Position numbers and translations under genes: made by a program. DNA of 64,000 bases from Caulobacteraceae bacterium (GTDB taxonomy: Bacteria > Pseudomonadota > Alphaproteobacteria > Caulobacterales > Caulobacteraceae), in assembly GCA_947475845.1 (NCBI GenBank), contig CANJMO010000006.1:23368-87367 (forward strand), read 5' to 3'. Position 1 is the stretch's first letter; each line of letters opens with the position of its first letter. Positions 1 through 9,859 of the stretch are shown here, one piece after another. The notes under the pieces were generated by a model. The model had not been told where the DNA came from. It made no database searches and saw nothing but the letters and a program-made list of their open reading frames with translations.

Positions 1-126
1 GAAATATCCCGATACCGAATGTGTATTGCAGCGCCGGCCCGGCGCCCTTACGCGGCTTGCATCATCTTTTCCCGACCTTGTCTGTAAGGACCCGGATCGG
101 ATTCAACTTACGACGGACATAACGCC

Positions 127-1248
127 ATGGCCCTCGCTTTCATCGACCTCAAGGCTCAGCAAGCCCGCATCCGCGACCGCCTGGACGCCGCCATCGGCAA
201 GGTGCTCGACCATGGCGCCTACGTCATGGGCCCCGAGGTCGGTCAGTTCGAGAAAAGTCTGGCAGCGTTCGGTCAGGCGGAGTTGGCCCTGTCCTGCGCC
301 AACGGCACCGACGCGGTGGTGCTGCCGCTGATGACGTGGGGCCTAGGCCCAGGCGACGCGGTGTTCTGCCCCAGCTTCACTTTCGCGGCGACAGCGGAAG
401 TGGTGCCCTGGACCGGAGCGACCCCTGTATTCGTGGATATCCTGCCGGACACCTACAACATGGATCCCGCGCATCTGGAGGCGGCGATCGCCGGCGTGCT
501 CAAAGAGGGCCGCCTGAAGCCTAGGGCCGTAATCGCGGTGGACCTGTTCGGCCAGCCGGCCGACTATCCCAAGCTCGCCGATATCTGCCGCCGCCACGGC
601 TTGAAGCTTCTGGCCGACAGCGCGCAGGGTTTCGGCTGCACCCTGGACGGCAAGCATCCGCTGCATTGGGCCGACGCGGCCTCCACCAGCTTCTTTCCGG
701 CCAAGCCGCTGGGCTGCTACGGCGACGGCGGCGCGGTGCTGACCAACACGCCTAGCGACTGGGGCCACATGGACAGCCTGCGGGTGCACGGCAAGGGCGA
801 GGACAAATACGACAATGTTCTGATCGGCATGAACAGCCGGCTGGACACCCTGCAAGCTGCAATTTTGATCGAGAAGCTGGCCATCTTCGCCGAAGAGATC
901 GTGCTGCGGAATGCTGTCGCGGATCGCTACGCTGAAGGTCTGGCCGACGTGGTGACGACGCCTACGGTGATCGCCGGGGGCGTTTCGGTCTGGGCGCAAT
1001 ACACCATCGAGACCGACAACCGCGACGGCCTGGCCGCGCACCTGAAGGACAAGGGCGTACCAACAGCGGCCTACTACCCCAAACCTCTGCACATGCAGAC
1101 CGCCTACAGGGACTTCCCCGTCGGGGCGGGCGGGCTACCAGTGTCGGAGGCCAAGGGCAAACGTGTGCTGAGCCTGCCGATGCATCCCTATCTGAGTTCG
1201 GCGGACCAGGACGTCGTCATCGACGCCGTGCGGGGGTTCTCCGGCTAG
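127..1248 (+). CDS. DegT/DnrJ/EryC1/StrS-family PLP sugar aminotransferase (WbpE-like)
   Basis: Predicted PLP-dependent aminotransferase that converts a keto group on a nucleotide sugar to an amino group, in the cytoplasm. The 373-residue length is normal for the family. The N-terminus (FIDLKAQQ, then DHGAYVMGPEV) and the NGTDAV segment are typical of the branch that includes WbpE/WlbC, which makes 3-amino sugars. The Schiff-base lysine is K193 in SFFPAKPLGCYGDGGA, with the aspartate of LLADSAQGFG upstream. It is the first gene of the glycan locus, 73 bp ahead of the giant glycosyltransferase in the same direction. Family assignment is secure; the exact sugar substrate is inferred and could equally be a dTDP-3-keto sugar made from RmlA/RmlB products. 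Confidence 0.9.
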   Translation: MALAFIDLKAQQARIRDRLDAAIGKVLDHGAYVMGPEVGQFEKSLAAFGQAELALSCANGTDAVVLPLMTWGLGPGDAVFCPSFTFAATAEVVPWTGATPVFVDILPDTYNMDPAHLEAAIAGVLKEGRLKPRAVIAVDLFGQPADYPKLADICRRHGLKLLADSAQGFGCTLDGKHPLHWADAASTSFFPAKPLGCYGDGGAVLTNTPSDWGHMDSLRVHGKGEDKYDNVLIGMNSRLDTLQAAILIEKLAIFAEEIVLRNAVADRYAEGLADVVTTPTVIAGGVSVWAQYTIETDNRDGLAAHLKDKGVPTAAYYPKPLHMQTAYRDFPVGAGGLPVSEAKGKRVLSLPMHPYLSSADQDVVIDAVRGFSG

Positions 1249-1321
1249 GGCGCCTTTGGCCTTTCCCGCCTGCATCAACAAGGGTAGCTAGGGATTTTAT
1301 TCCCCGGCGCATCGGATATTC

Positions 1322-4300
1322 ATGCTTTCCGTAATCCTGTACGGCCGCAACGACTCGCACGGCTACAATCTGCACAAACGCGGCGCGCTCAGTCTAAACT
1401 GTATCGCCGAGGTTCTATCCGAAGACTCAGACGAACTTATTTTCGTCGACTACAACACCCCCGACGAACTGCCGACCTTTCCTGAAGCGTTGGCCGATAC
1501 CCTGACCAATCGGTGCAAGCAGCGGCTGCGGATCCTGCGCGTCCGGCCGTCCTATCACGCTCAGTTCGTCGGAAAGACGCGGCTAGTCGCCCTGGAATGC
1601 CAATCGCGCAACATCGCCGCCCGGCGCTCCAACCCCGAGAACCGGTGGATCCTGTCGACCAACACCGACATGATCTTCTGCACGAAGGACGTCCGCGCCA
1701 GCCTCAGCTCGGTGATCGGCGACCTGGAAGACGGCTTCTACCACCTGCCGCGGTTCGAGGTTCCCGAGGGATTCTGGGAGCGGATGGCGCGCCACGACCC
1801 GCAGGCGGCCATCAAAGCCATGCGGGCGAACGCCAAAGACTTCCACATGAACGAGGTTGTCTACGGTTATTTCGACAACCTCTATGACGGTCCGGGCGAC
1901 TTCCAGCTGTTCACCCGGCAGGATTATTTCGACGTCCATGGCTTCGACGAGCGGATGATCCACGGCTGGCATGCCGACGCCAACATGGCGCGCCGGATGA
2001 AGCTGTTTCGCGGCAAGGTGAGCACAGCTTTCGACGCGGTCGCCGGTTACCACTGCGGCCACACCCGCCAGGCAACCTCGCTGCACGGCGGCGGCAAGCG
2101 CATCGAGAACAGCCAAGCGACCTACATCGCCGACGTCACCGATCCCTATGCGCCCTGGCAGGAGGAGACATGGGGCGCCCCGGACTGGGACATCGAAGAG
2201 ATTCGGCTAACTGCGAAGGACCACTACTTCCAGGCCCTCAAGGCGGCCGTGCCCACGGCAGGACCGGCCTACAGCGAGGTGGCGCTTAGCGTTGAGAGCT
2301 ATGGCAAGGTGGGCTACGAGACCGAGCACGTCCTGCCGCACCTGTGCGACCTGGTTTACAACCTGCCGGCTGAGCAGAAGGTATTCTTCTTCGGCGACGA
2401 CGCGGTCATGGCCAAGGGCCTCAAGGCGTTCATGGACACGGTCGTCCACGCGCCCCGCTTCATGCTGGCCGAAGAGGTGCTGCAGTATCAGCCGGGCCTT
2501 GAGGACTTCGACGCTCAGCGCATGCCGTTCGAGAAGGCGGTCGAGCAGGCCAGCCTGTTCGTCATTCAGCACCCCTCGTACGGCCGGCATCCCGAGCCGC
2601 AGCGCAAGATGCTCGAGTGGCTGTGCTATCGCCTGCTGTCGATCATCGTCGATGCCGAGCGGCTTAAGCCCGCCGCCCAACGTCGGCGGATCATCGTGGT
2701 CAACGGCATCCACAACGGCCTTTCTCTTCAGGTGGAGACCGGCCTCGCCCCCACCAGCATGCCCTACAGCTCCAGGCTCAGGCAGGGGTTCGTGGTCGAG
2801 TTGCTGCCGCCGGGTGAACAGCAAGGCTATGTGCCCGAAGAGCGAGAACTTCTGCTCGCCTGCCTGACGGGCCTCGCCGCCGGCGACCCGCCAAAGGGCT
2901 GGGAAGCAGTGGCCCTGCAACTGACGCGCATCGTCGCGCGGCCCGACGAATGGGAAGAATTCGGTGTGACCGAGGGGGTTGCGGCCAAGCTCGCCCCCTT
3001 GATCGCCGCGGCCGTCCAGAACGCGATCGATCTGAGCGCCGAGCCGCCGGTGGCGATCGAGCATCGCGACGGCGCCACCAACCGGCTGTGCTCGGGCAGC
3101 GACTGGTCCAACGAGGAATGGATTCAGGTCGAGCGCCGGTACTTCGGCACCGAGATCACCGGCTTCATGGAGCGGTCGAGGTGGTTGTGGGAGCGCATCT
3201 CGCTGACCACCAACATCTGCCGCTATTTCCCGCTGGACAGGCTGAAGACGGCAAAGCTGCTGGTGATCGGCGACGAGCCCGACATCGTCGCCGCTCTCCT
3301 GGCGCACTGCGGCTATCAGGTGGTCTACGCGACAGTGGAGGAACTGCAGGCTGGTCAGGCCGACCCCGACGCTTGGGCCGTCACCCTGAACCCGCCGTGG
3401 GTCAATATCCCGCCGACCCCTGTCCCATGGCGAGCGGCCAAGCCCGGCGAAGCCAGGGAACACTTCGACGGCATCGTCCTCAGCGCGCCCGCGTGGGTCG
3501 AGCAGGGCCACAACGAATGGGACCGGGTGCTGAGCCTGATCGATCCCCTGATCGACGGCGGCACGCCGTTCTTCGGCTCTCTGTCGGTGCAGATGGACAC
3601 CTTGATCCACGAGGGTTCGCTCAGCCTGCTGGAATGGAAGACGCTGTTCGCCAAGGACGGACCCTTGGGATCGCGAGGCTTTGTCCAGCTCGGCGAATTC
3701 GACGCCCGCATTCCCCTGGACACCGTGGTCCGCTTCGAGGCGAAGGACGGCGAAGGTCTGCTGCCCGGCTTCTCGTTCGGGCGCGGGGTGTTCGTCACCT
3801 CGGCGGTGGTCGCCGCGACCTGGCCCAAGGCGCTCAAGCCTGGCTGGAAATGGCGCCTGACCTGGCCGGCGCCAAAGGATCGTTTCCACGAGCGGCTCCA
3901 GCGTAGGATCATGGTCAGCACCCAGGACCGGGTCTTCCTGCGCCAGTTGTTGCAGGACCTCGCCGCCGGCAAGCCGCGTCCAGGATGGGAGCGTCTGGCG
4001 CCCGAAGTCGCCTCCGCCACCGCCGACGATCCCAGCCTGTTCGGCATAACCCCGAAAGCGGGCGCGGCCATCTTCGACAAGGCCCGGACGGCGATCCGCG
4101 CGGCGATCGCGCGGTCGGCCGTGGAGCCGATGACCATAGGCCTGCGCTCCGACGCCCGCACCCGCCTGGCATCGACCGAAGACTGGGAAGACAGCCATTG
4201 GATGACCCGCGCGGTCGGGCTGTTCTCGTCGGACATCGGCCACATATTCAACCGTAGCTGGTGGACGTGGGAGCGCATTTCCCTGGTCGGCAACCTGCTG

Positions 4301-5098
4301 GCTTCAGGGGTGAACCCGGAGAAGACCCGCGTGCTGGTCGTATCGCCCCAGGCGGACCACATCAGCCACCTAGTCAGCCATCTGCGCTTCCAGACCACGG
4401 TGGCGACGGTGGACGAGCTACTCGGCGGCAAGGACGCCTCGGCGGACTGGAAGGCCATGATGAAGACCGCCTGGCTGAAGCCGGTGCGGCCGGTGCAGTT
4501 CTGGAAGGACCGCAAGCGCGATCAGACGTTCGACGCCATCGTCATGCTGCAGAACAGCGCGCTGGAACTGCCCGCCGAGGAGGCGGACGCCGTGTTCAAG
4601 GCGCTGGACCCGCTGATGGCGCCCAAGGCCATCATGCATTCCGGCTTCCGCGTGAACCTGACCGCGCAGGACACGGGCGGCGCGGTTCCGCTCGCGGCGT
4701 GGCATGATCTGTTCGGCAAAGACGGGCCGCTAGGCGGGCGGGGCTTCACGGCGCAGGGCGGGATTGACCCGCGCACGCCGCTGGACAACGTCATCCGGTA
4801 TGCGGCGTTCAACGAGGACGAGACCCTGCCGGGCATGTCGTTCGGTGTGGGGGACGCCTTCTTCACGGTCGCGGTGACGAGCGCGTTGTGGCCCAAAAAA
4901 CTGGCGCCGGCGCCGGCAAGCGCACCGCAACCCACCAACACGCCCTTTAATCCGGCGACTGTCAGTGTTCCCTATACCGACGAAGCCGCATCCGCGGGCG
5001 AGGTCGATGGCAGGCAGCTTGCCGGGAAGGCGCCGCGCGGGCGCAGGCCTGCCATTAGCCAGCTGTTTTCTAGTCTTAAGCAACGCTTGAGTGGCTGA
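1322..5098 (+). CDS. Giant glycosyltransferase-like protein with two tandem methyltransferase-like units
   Basis: 1258-residue predicted cytoplasmic protein. Residues about 1-300 look like a GT-A-type glycosyltransferase: SVILYGRNDSHGYNLHKR at the N-terminus, FVDYNTPDELPTFPEA, and NRWILSTNTDMIF as the likely nucleotide-sugar/metal-binding segment. A middle region (about 335-505) is shared with the paralogue at 33092-36178. Residues about 507-838 and 868-1195 are two copies of one 330-residue unit. Matching marks are LAAGxPxxGWE, then a DW motif, then WxWERISL, then a Rossmann-like strand (KLLVIGDEPD in copy 1, RVLVVSPQAD in copy 2), and a final TPLDxVxR segment. These units resemble the free-standing methyltransferases at 5957 and 32022 but lack a clear glycine-rich SAM loop, so they may be inactive or structural. 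Glycosyltransferase role is likely; acceptor and sugar are unknown. Confidence 0.75.
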   Translation: MLSVILYGRNDSHGYNLHKRGALSLNCIAEVLSEDSDELIFVDYNTPDELPTFPEALADTLTNRCKQRLRILRVRPSYHAQFVGKTRLVALECQSRNIAARRSNPENRWILSTNTDMIFCTKDVRASLSSVIGDLEDGFYHLPRFEVPEGFWERMARHDPQAAIKAMRANAKDFHMNEVVYGYFDNLYDGPGDFQLFTRQDYFDVHGFDERMIHGWHADANMARRMKLFRGKVSTAFDAVAGYHCGHTRQATSLHGGGKRIENSQATYIADVTDPYAPWQEETWGAPDWDIEEIRLTAKDHYFQALKAAVPTAGPAYSEVALSVESYGKVGYETEHVLPHLCDLVYNLPAEQKVFFFGDDAVMAKGLKAFMDTVVHAPRFMLAEEVLQYQPGLEDFDAQRMPFEKAVEQASLFVIQHPSYGRHPEPQRKMLEWLCYRLLSIIVDAERLKPAAQRRRIIVVNGIHNGLSLQVETGLAPTSMPYSSRLRQGFVVELLPPGEQQGYVPEERELLLACLTGLAAGDPPKGWEAVALQLTRIVARPDEWEEFGVTEGVAAKLAPLIAAAVQNAIDLSAEPPVAIEHRDGATNRLCSGSDWSNEEWIQVERRYFGTEITGFMERSRWLWERISLTTNICRYFPLDRLKTAKLLVIGDEPDIVAALLAHCGYQVVYATVEELQAGQADPDAWAVTLNPPWVNIPPTPVPWRAAKPGEAREHFDGIVLSAPAWVEQGHNEWDRVLSLIDPLIDGGTPFFGSLSVQMDTLIHEGSLSLLEWKTLFAKDGPLGSRGFVQLGEFDARIPLDTVVRFEAKDGEGLLPGFSFGRGVFVTSAVVAATWPKALKPGWKWRLTWPAPKDRFHERLQRRIMVSTQDRVFLRQLLQDLAAGKPRPGWERLAPEVASATADDPSLFGITPKAGAAIFDKARTAIRAAIARSAVEPMTIGLRSDARTRLASTEDWEDSHWMTRAVGLFSSDIGHIFNRSWWTWERISLVGNLLASGVNPEKTRVLVVSPQADHISHLVSHLRFQTTVATVDELLGGKDASADWKAMMKTAWLKPVRPVQFWKDRKRDQTFDAIVMLQNSALELPAEEADAVFKALDPLMAPKAIMHSGFRVNLTAQDTGGAVPLAAWHDLFGKDGPLGGRGFTAQGGIDPRTPLDNVIRYAAFNEDETLPGMSFGVGDAFFTVAVTSALWPKKLAPAPASAPQPTNTPFNPATVSVPYTDEAASAGEVDGRQLAGKAPRGRRPAISQLFSSLKQRLSG

Positions 5099-5204
5099 TA
5101 TCGTGCCGGTTCGGACTGCGGCGCAGCCCCGAATACAGCCGGTTGTCTGGCTTGCATTCACGGGGGCTTCGATCTAAACGGAGGCCCTCAATAGGGACGC
5201 AAGC

Positions 5205-5858
5205 ATGTCGGAATCTTCTCACAAAGCTAGGTCGTCTTACGCCATTTTCGGGTTCGGTGCGGTCGTCGGCCTTGCTTGTGGATTTGGACTTGGATTCCTC
5301 GTCTTAAGGGGCCCCAGCAAGGAAGAAGGGCAGCCAAAAGTTCTGACCTCGTCGGAACAATCGGCAGGACAGGCCGCGGCGCTGAAAATTGCGACCGATC
5401 CGGCGCTTTGGACCGACTTCCCCGTTGAATGGAAAAAGCTGAAGCCTTTTTCCGAGGCGGGTAAGGCGCCGCTGACGATCAGGACGCCGACTGCGCAGTA
5501 TGACTATGGCGCGGTTTCTCACCCCATTCCCGCGGATTTGGTCGGCAAGGCCTTGATCCTGCGCGTTGATATCGCTGACGTAAAGCACAGTGTCGGGATA
5601 TCGCTCGTCGATCCTCAAGGACAGCCTCTTCGCTCTGAAGAACAGGGCCTTTCCGACAAAGACAAGAAGCGTTCGATCTTTTTCCGCGTCACGGCAGAAA
5701 GTCTTCCTGCTGCTTTACTGGTTCGTAATTACGGCGACACCTCCGGTGAGCAGGGCGCAATTACTGTAGAGCATGTCTTTTATGCGAAAGAGGCAGCGTT
5801 GACCCCCGCTCAGCTCCAAGCTCTCGCTCAAGTGGGCGTGAACAAGAACAGCAATTAG
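5205..5858 (+). CDS. Membrane-anchored protein with stand-alone beta-rich module
   Basis: 217 residues of unknown function. Residues about 13-35 form one transmembrane segment (IFGFGAVVGLACGFGLGFLV) after a short charged N-terminus, so the remainder is probably periplasmic. Residues about 85-205 are beta-rich and resemble the C-terminal modules of the proteins at 9860 and 25894: a strand with SVGISLVDPQGQPL, then LPAALLVRNYGD, then a closing strand AITVEHVFY. It lies between the giant glycosyltransferase and the methyltransferase in the same direction, with AGGGA seven bases before the start. It may be the anchored form of a module that other proteins carry as a tail, perhaps a glycan-binding or assembly domain; that role is inference. 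Confidence 0.6.
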   Translation: MSESSHKARSSYAIFGFGAVVGLACGFGLGFLVLRGPSKEEGQPKVLTSSEQSAGQAAALKIATDPALWTDFPVEWKKLKPFSEAGKAPLTIRTPTAQYDYGAVSHPIPADLVGKALILRVDIADVKHSVGISLVDPQGQPLRSEEQGLSDKDKKRSIFFRVTAESLPAALLVRNYGDTSGEQGAITVEHVFYAKEAALTPAQLQALAQVGVNKNSN

Positions 5859-5956
5859 GATTGAACCCCCGCCGTTGCCCATGGCTCTCCGAATCCTCGG
5901 TTCTCGGACTGACGCGCGAGAGCCGCACGCTCGATCGGCGCCCCTGACGACAAGGC

Positions 5957-6937
5957 ATGGCGATAGTGAATATGCCCCGAGGTTCGCTATTCGGCGGACG
6001 TCCAGCGCCCCCTGAGGCCCGGTCGTCGGCGCCTGCCGAGTCCCCCGACATCACCGCCGCCGCCCTGCGTCTCAACGCCCGCGCCGCCGCCGCCTTCTCT
6101 GTCGCCCAGTTTCTCGACCAGGCCCAGACTGCGCCCCTGCTGCAGACCGTCGATCTGGGCTGCCGGCCGCCAGTGATGCAGGACATGGTCAGTCCGTGGC
6201 TGGCCTATTGGGCGCGCGAGTTGGACCTGCCTGTGCGCGCCCACCGCAAGCTGTGGGAATATGCCGTGGTCCTGCAGGCTTTCTACGAGGGCGGAGTGCT
6301 GAAGCCCGGCTCGCGCGCGCTGGGCTTCGGCGTCGGCGACGAACCTCTGCCCAGCTACATGGCCAGCCTTGGCATGCAGGTGCTGGCTTCGGATATGCCG
6401 GGGGTCACTGACCCGGAGGCGATCTTCCAGGACCGGTTCCTGCCGCGTGAGGACTTCGAGAGGCGGGTAGAGGTCAGCGACATTCATTTCGGCAAGCTCA
6501 ACGACCCCTCACTGCGCGACTTCGACGCCTGCTGGTCGTGCAGCGTGGTCGGCGCCTTAGGGGCCGAGCACATCGCGGAGGAGGCGATGATCAAGTCGAT
6601 GGATGTGCTGCGCCCGGGGGGGGTGGCCGTGCATGTGATGGAGTTCGCCTTCGCTCCCGATCTTCCCAAGGAGCGCAACGACATCTTCTTCCCGCGCAGT
6701 TTCTTCGAGAGCCTGGAGCGGGGCCTGAATGGGCGGGGACACAGGGTGCAGCCGGTCAGCTTCGCGCTGGGGACCCATCCGCTGGACGCCTATATCGACA
6801 TCGCCGCCCTGGACGTGCAGGGCGCCCTGGCCCTGGAAGATCTATGGCGCTTCGATCCGCCGGCACCCCACCTGAAGGTGTCGATGGGCGATGTGATGAC
6901 GACCTCCTTCGCCCTGATCGTCACCCGCGGCGGCTGA
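5957..6937 (+). CDS. SAM-dependent methyltransferase-like protein (paralogue of 32022-33080)
   Basis: 326-residue predicted class I methyltransferase. Motif I is around RALGFGVGDEPLPSYM, followed by an acidic end of the next strand (VLASDMPG). The motif III/post-motif region is MDVLRPGGVAVHVMEFAF, and a HPLDAYIDI segment lies near the C-terminus. The order LWEYAVVLQAF, Rossmann strand, PLDxYID, TSFALIV matches both the paralogue at 32022-33080 and the repeat units of the giant glycosyltransferase at 1322. Probably modifies a sugar of the locus product. An eight-G run at 6616-6623 lies inside the motif III region. Ends 6 bp from the convergent gene at 6944. The start is uncertain because no good ribosome site precedes it; 5972 is an alternative. 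Confidence 0.75.
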   Translation: MAIVNMPRGSLFGGRPAPPEARSSAPAESPDITAAALRLNARAAAAFSVAQFLDQAQTAPLLQTVDLGCRPPVMQDMVSPWLAYWARELDLPVRAHRKLWEYAVVLQAFYEGGVLKPGSRALGFGVGDEPLPSYMASLGMQVLASDMPGVTDPEAIFQDRFLPREDFERRVEVSDIHFGKLNDPSLRDFDACWSCSVVGALGAEHIAEEAMIKSMDVLRPGGVAVHVMEFAFAPDLPKERNDIFFPRSFFESLERGLNGRGHRVQPVSFALGTHPLDAYIDIAALDVQGALALEDLWRFDPPAPHLKVSMGDVMTTSFALIVTRGG

Positions 6938-6943
6938 CGCAGC

Positions 6944-9736
6944 CTAAGCCACCGCCTGCACGCTGCGCAGGCCGATCGTGCGATCATGCGGCGCGGCGGA
7001 ACTCTGAAATACGAGGTAGCCGTCCTCGCCGACCTGCTGCACATCCAGCCAGATTTCCGCCGACTGCTTGCGGCCGCGCACCGAGACCCGCTCGCTAAGC
7101 ATGCCGGCGAAGGCGCTGTCGGTGACGAAGGCGTAGAACGGCTCTTCGGTGGCTTCCAGCTCCACCTTCAGCCAGCGGGCGGCGGCCAACTGCTCATGAG
7201 ACATGTAGACCCGCACGACATAGTCCCAGGGCTTGGTTCCCATGCGGATGCGCCGGGGCGCGCCGTCGCGATAGCGTCCGTCCTCCACCGCTGTGGTGTA
7301 GCCACTGCGCGGAGCGCGAAAATCGATGGGCGTGACCGAAGCGGGGGCCTCGGCCGGGCGGCCGGCGATCTGCCGCTCCAGCCGTTCGCGCAGCAGGGGC
7401 GCGACATCCTCGGCCGTAGCCTGAGCCGGCAGGTCGAAATAACGCACCAGGTCCGCCAGCCTGTAGCCCACATGCAGGCCATGGACCCGGAACGGCTGGG
7501 CCGGAGGCTTTGAGCCGCACTGCAGGGCCGCCCCCCCATTGGCAACCCCGTCGAGCCCGCCCGTAGCCGCCTGCAGCAGCAGGCGGTTTGAGGGGATGGA
7601 GACCTTGCGGATCAGGTCGCCACGGGTGTCGGTGACGCCAAAATAGACCGCCTCGTCCATACCGTCGAAGATCATGGCGACAGACATGGTGCAGCCGTCC
7701 AGGGCGTAGTCGCCGATATCAACGATCAGGGACAGCTCCCAGGGCTGCTGGGGCTGCACCACCACCGGCTTGCCGTCCGCGCCATCGTTCAGGACCACCC
7801 CGTTGCCGCTCAACCGATCCGGGCTCAGAGGCGTCTGCACGAAGACCATATCCGGCTGATCGAGCAGGCCGCCTGCGGCCGCGCTACCCTCGCCGACCGG
7901 CGCCCACTGGCCAAGCACCGCCTCGCCGCCCGCCGCCGCTTGGATGCGCTCGCGCTTGGTCTCCATCAGGCGGCGCAGCACCGGATAGATCAGAGCGCGC
8001 CCGTCCTGAGCGTGATCGGGGAACTTGGACTCGATGGCCTGGAAATACTGGCTGACGCCGGTGACCAGGGAGAGCTCGTCGTCGATCCGTTGAGGGTGGT
8101 TCCAGAAGTCGGACGCGCCGGCGGTGCCGATCGCGTAGACGCAGGCCGAGCCGGGTGCGTGCAGGGGGGTTGCATTGCGCAGGATCTCGCAGAACAGCAG
8201 CACGTCTTCGGCCGTCTCTGATTGCCAATGGGCGCGCTCGAACCGCTCCAGGCAGTTGGAGGTGGCCAGGAAGCAGTGGGGCGAAAAGCGCTGCAGAAGG
8301 GTGTGGATGTCGCCGAAGGCCGGGCCTTCCTTGAGCAGGGTGATCCCGTTGTCCCATTGAACCTCGCCCTCGGCCGGCGGGGTGCGCTCGCCGTCGTCCA
8401 GCTGCAGGATGTCGCTATAGGCGAAGCGGTAGCGGTCGTCACAGCCGGCCATGGCCTGCAGAAGACCATGAAAATGGCCGTCCAGCAGGTAGTCGTCGTC
8501 GTCGAGCAGGGCGAAATAGGGCGAGCGGACGGCGTCCAGCCCGGCCACCAGGGTGCGCGAGCGGTTGCCGCCGGGGCATTCGACGATCTGCACCTCAGCG
8601 ATGCGTTTGAATGGGCCCGCCAGCACAGCGTCCAGGTCGACATCCTTGTAGCGCACCACGATCAGGCGGAAGCGGCCAGCGCTCTGGCCGTCGATCGAGG
8701 CGATGGCGCGCTGGATGTAGTCGGTGGATCGGCCGCCGGTGCGGATGATCACGTCGATCAGACCCTCGTCCAGAGCGGCGGCGCGGGCGGTGCGGGCGGC
8801 CAGCCAGGCCTGGTGATACTCGAGGGCGTTCTGCAGCAGGGCGGCGGCGTGGAAGCGGGCCTCGAACACTTGCCGGGCCTGCTGCGCGCGGCCTTGCGCG
8901 GCGGCGGGATCGGCGGCGATCTGCGCCATGATCTCGTCGATGCGGACGGTGATCTGTTCGGTGGAGGCGAACGGCTCGTAATAGAAGACGCTGTCGCCGA
9001 AATTGTCGCGCATCCAAGGGGTGTCTGGACAGATGGCGCAGGCGCCGGCCGAGGCGATCTCGAAGATACGGTTGGAGACGATATCGTCCAGCAGGTGCTC
9101 CTGCGACAGGCACACCAGGCCCGCGCCGTAGCGGGCGTACTCCTTTTGCACCGACACGCCATCGAACGGGACCGAACCTTTGTAGCCGCCCGGCGGCAGG
9201 GTGCGCCAGGCGGCCTCGGGGCCGTAGATGCGCATGTAGGGCTTGGCGGCCAGGCGGGCGAACAGGCGCTCGGCCCGGCCATCCCAGTTGGTGCCGAAGT
9301 AGCAGAGGGCCAGTTCGCCGTTGGCCGCGGCGGCGGGCAGATCGGCCGTCAGCTCGCTCTTTTGCGGGTTGTTGTAATAGAAGCCCGGAACCACCGGCTG
9401 TATGCCCCGAGATTCCGCGATCTGCGAAAACAGCCGCGCCAGACTGTCGGAGATGCACAGGTAGCCATCGTACGACAGGGTCGAGGAGAACACCGCTTCG
9501 TTGTCGACATAGTGCGAGCGGGGCGCGTGCGCCGACAGATAGGTGGGATGGCTGGTGGTCTTGCGTATCGAGGCGGAGGTCGAGATCAGGAAGTCGTAGT
9601 CGTCGCTTTCCTTCAGCGCCGCTGGGGTCACGCTGATCAGCTCCACCCCGAGGCCCTCAGCCGCCGTGCGCAGAGAGTAGAAAGCCTGATCCTCGGCGAG
9701 GTTGAGATAGGGGTTCAGATAGGCGACGCGGGGCAT
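6944..9736 (-). CDS. Bifunctional glycosyltransferase: GT-B-like N-half, GT2 middle, beta-rich C-terminus
   Basis: About 930 residues. The N-terminal 330 residues (MPRVAYLNPYLNLAEDQAF onward) resemble CgeB-like GT-B glycosyltransferases, ending with IFEIASAGACAICPDTPWMR, the usual donor-binding region. Residues about 345-560 are a GT2 domain: DVIIRTGGRSTDYIQRAIASI, and LLDDDDYLLDGHF as the DxD-type metal site near residue 412, with AEDVLLFCEIL further on. The C-terminal 300 residues contain one or two beta-rich modules (WELSLIVDIGDY and WLKVELEATEEPFYAFV) of the type on other proteins here. A reading frame extends to 9790, but 9736 begins where family similarity starts. Two fused glycosyltransferases suggest addition of two successive sugars. 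It is divergent from the gene at 9860. Confidence 0.8.
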   Translation of the reverse strand: MPRVAYLNPYLNLAEDQAFYSLRTAAEGLGVELISVTPAALKESDDYDFLISTSASIRKTTSHPTYLSAHAPRSHYVDNEAVFSSTLSYDGYLCISDSLARLFSQIAESRGIQPVVPGFYYNNPQKSELTADLPAAAANGELALCYFGTNWDGRAERLFARLAAKPYMRIYGPEAAWRTLPPGGYKGSVPFDGVSVQKEYARYGAGLVCLSQEHLLDDIVSNRIFEIASAGACAICPDTPWMRDNFGDSVFYYEPFASTEQITVRIDEIMAQIAADPAAAQGRAQQARQVFEARFHAAALLQNALEYHQAWLAARTARAAALDEGLIDVIIRTGGRSTDYIQRAIASIDGQSAGRFRLIVVRYKDVDLDAVLAGPFKRIAEVQIVECPGGNRSRTLVAGLDAVRSPYFALLDDDDYLLDGHFHGLLQAMAGCDDRYRFAYSDILQLDDGERTPPAEGEVQWDNGITLLKEGPAFGDIHTLLQRFSPHCFLATSNCLERFERAHWQSETAEDVLLFCEILRNATPLHAPGSACVYAIGTAGASDFWNHPQRIDDELSLVTGVSQYFQAIESKFPDHAQDGRALIYPVLRRLMETKRERIQAAAGGEAVLGQWAPVGEGSAAAGGLLDQPDMVFVQTPLSPDRLSGNGVVLNDGADGKPVVVQPQQPWELSLIVDIGDYALDGCTMSVAMIFDGMDEAVYFGVTDTRGDLIRKVSIPSNRLLLQAATGGLDGVANGGAALQCGSKPPAQPFRVHGLHVGYRLADLVRYFDLPAQATAEDVAPLLRERLERQIAGRPAEAPASVTPIDFRAPRSGYTTAVEDGRYRDGAPRRIRMGTKPWDYVVRVYMSHEQLAAARWLKVELEATEEPFYAFVTDSAFAGMLSERVSVRGRKQSAEIWLDVQQVGEDGYLVFQSSAAPHDRTIGLRSVQAVA

Positions 9737-9859
9737 CAGCAGGGTCCAGGTCAGAAAGCGGCTGGACCTTGGCGGAAGGCCGCCGGCCATGCAACCTGTC
9801 TTGCCGTCGGGCCCGCTCTCGGGTCATGAGGGGGCGCTCACAGCCTGACCGGAGCCGCG

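Noticed and set aside
1..126. Short frame at the left edge (26-331) as a gene
   Set aside because: Overlaps the aminotransferase in another frame without motifs; the first 126 bases show only leader sequence.
2207..4243. Long open frame (678 codons) on the minus strand inside the giant glycosyltransferase
   Set aside because: High GC at third positions creates long antisense frames; the frame has no family motif, while the plus strand is a clear protein with a paralogue.
8222..9829. 535-codon plus-strand frame opposite the double glycosyltransferase
   Set aside because: Same antisense effect; no recognisable motif and the minus-strand gene has glycosyltransferase signatures.
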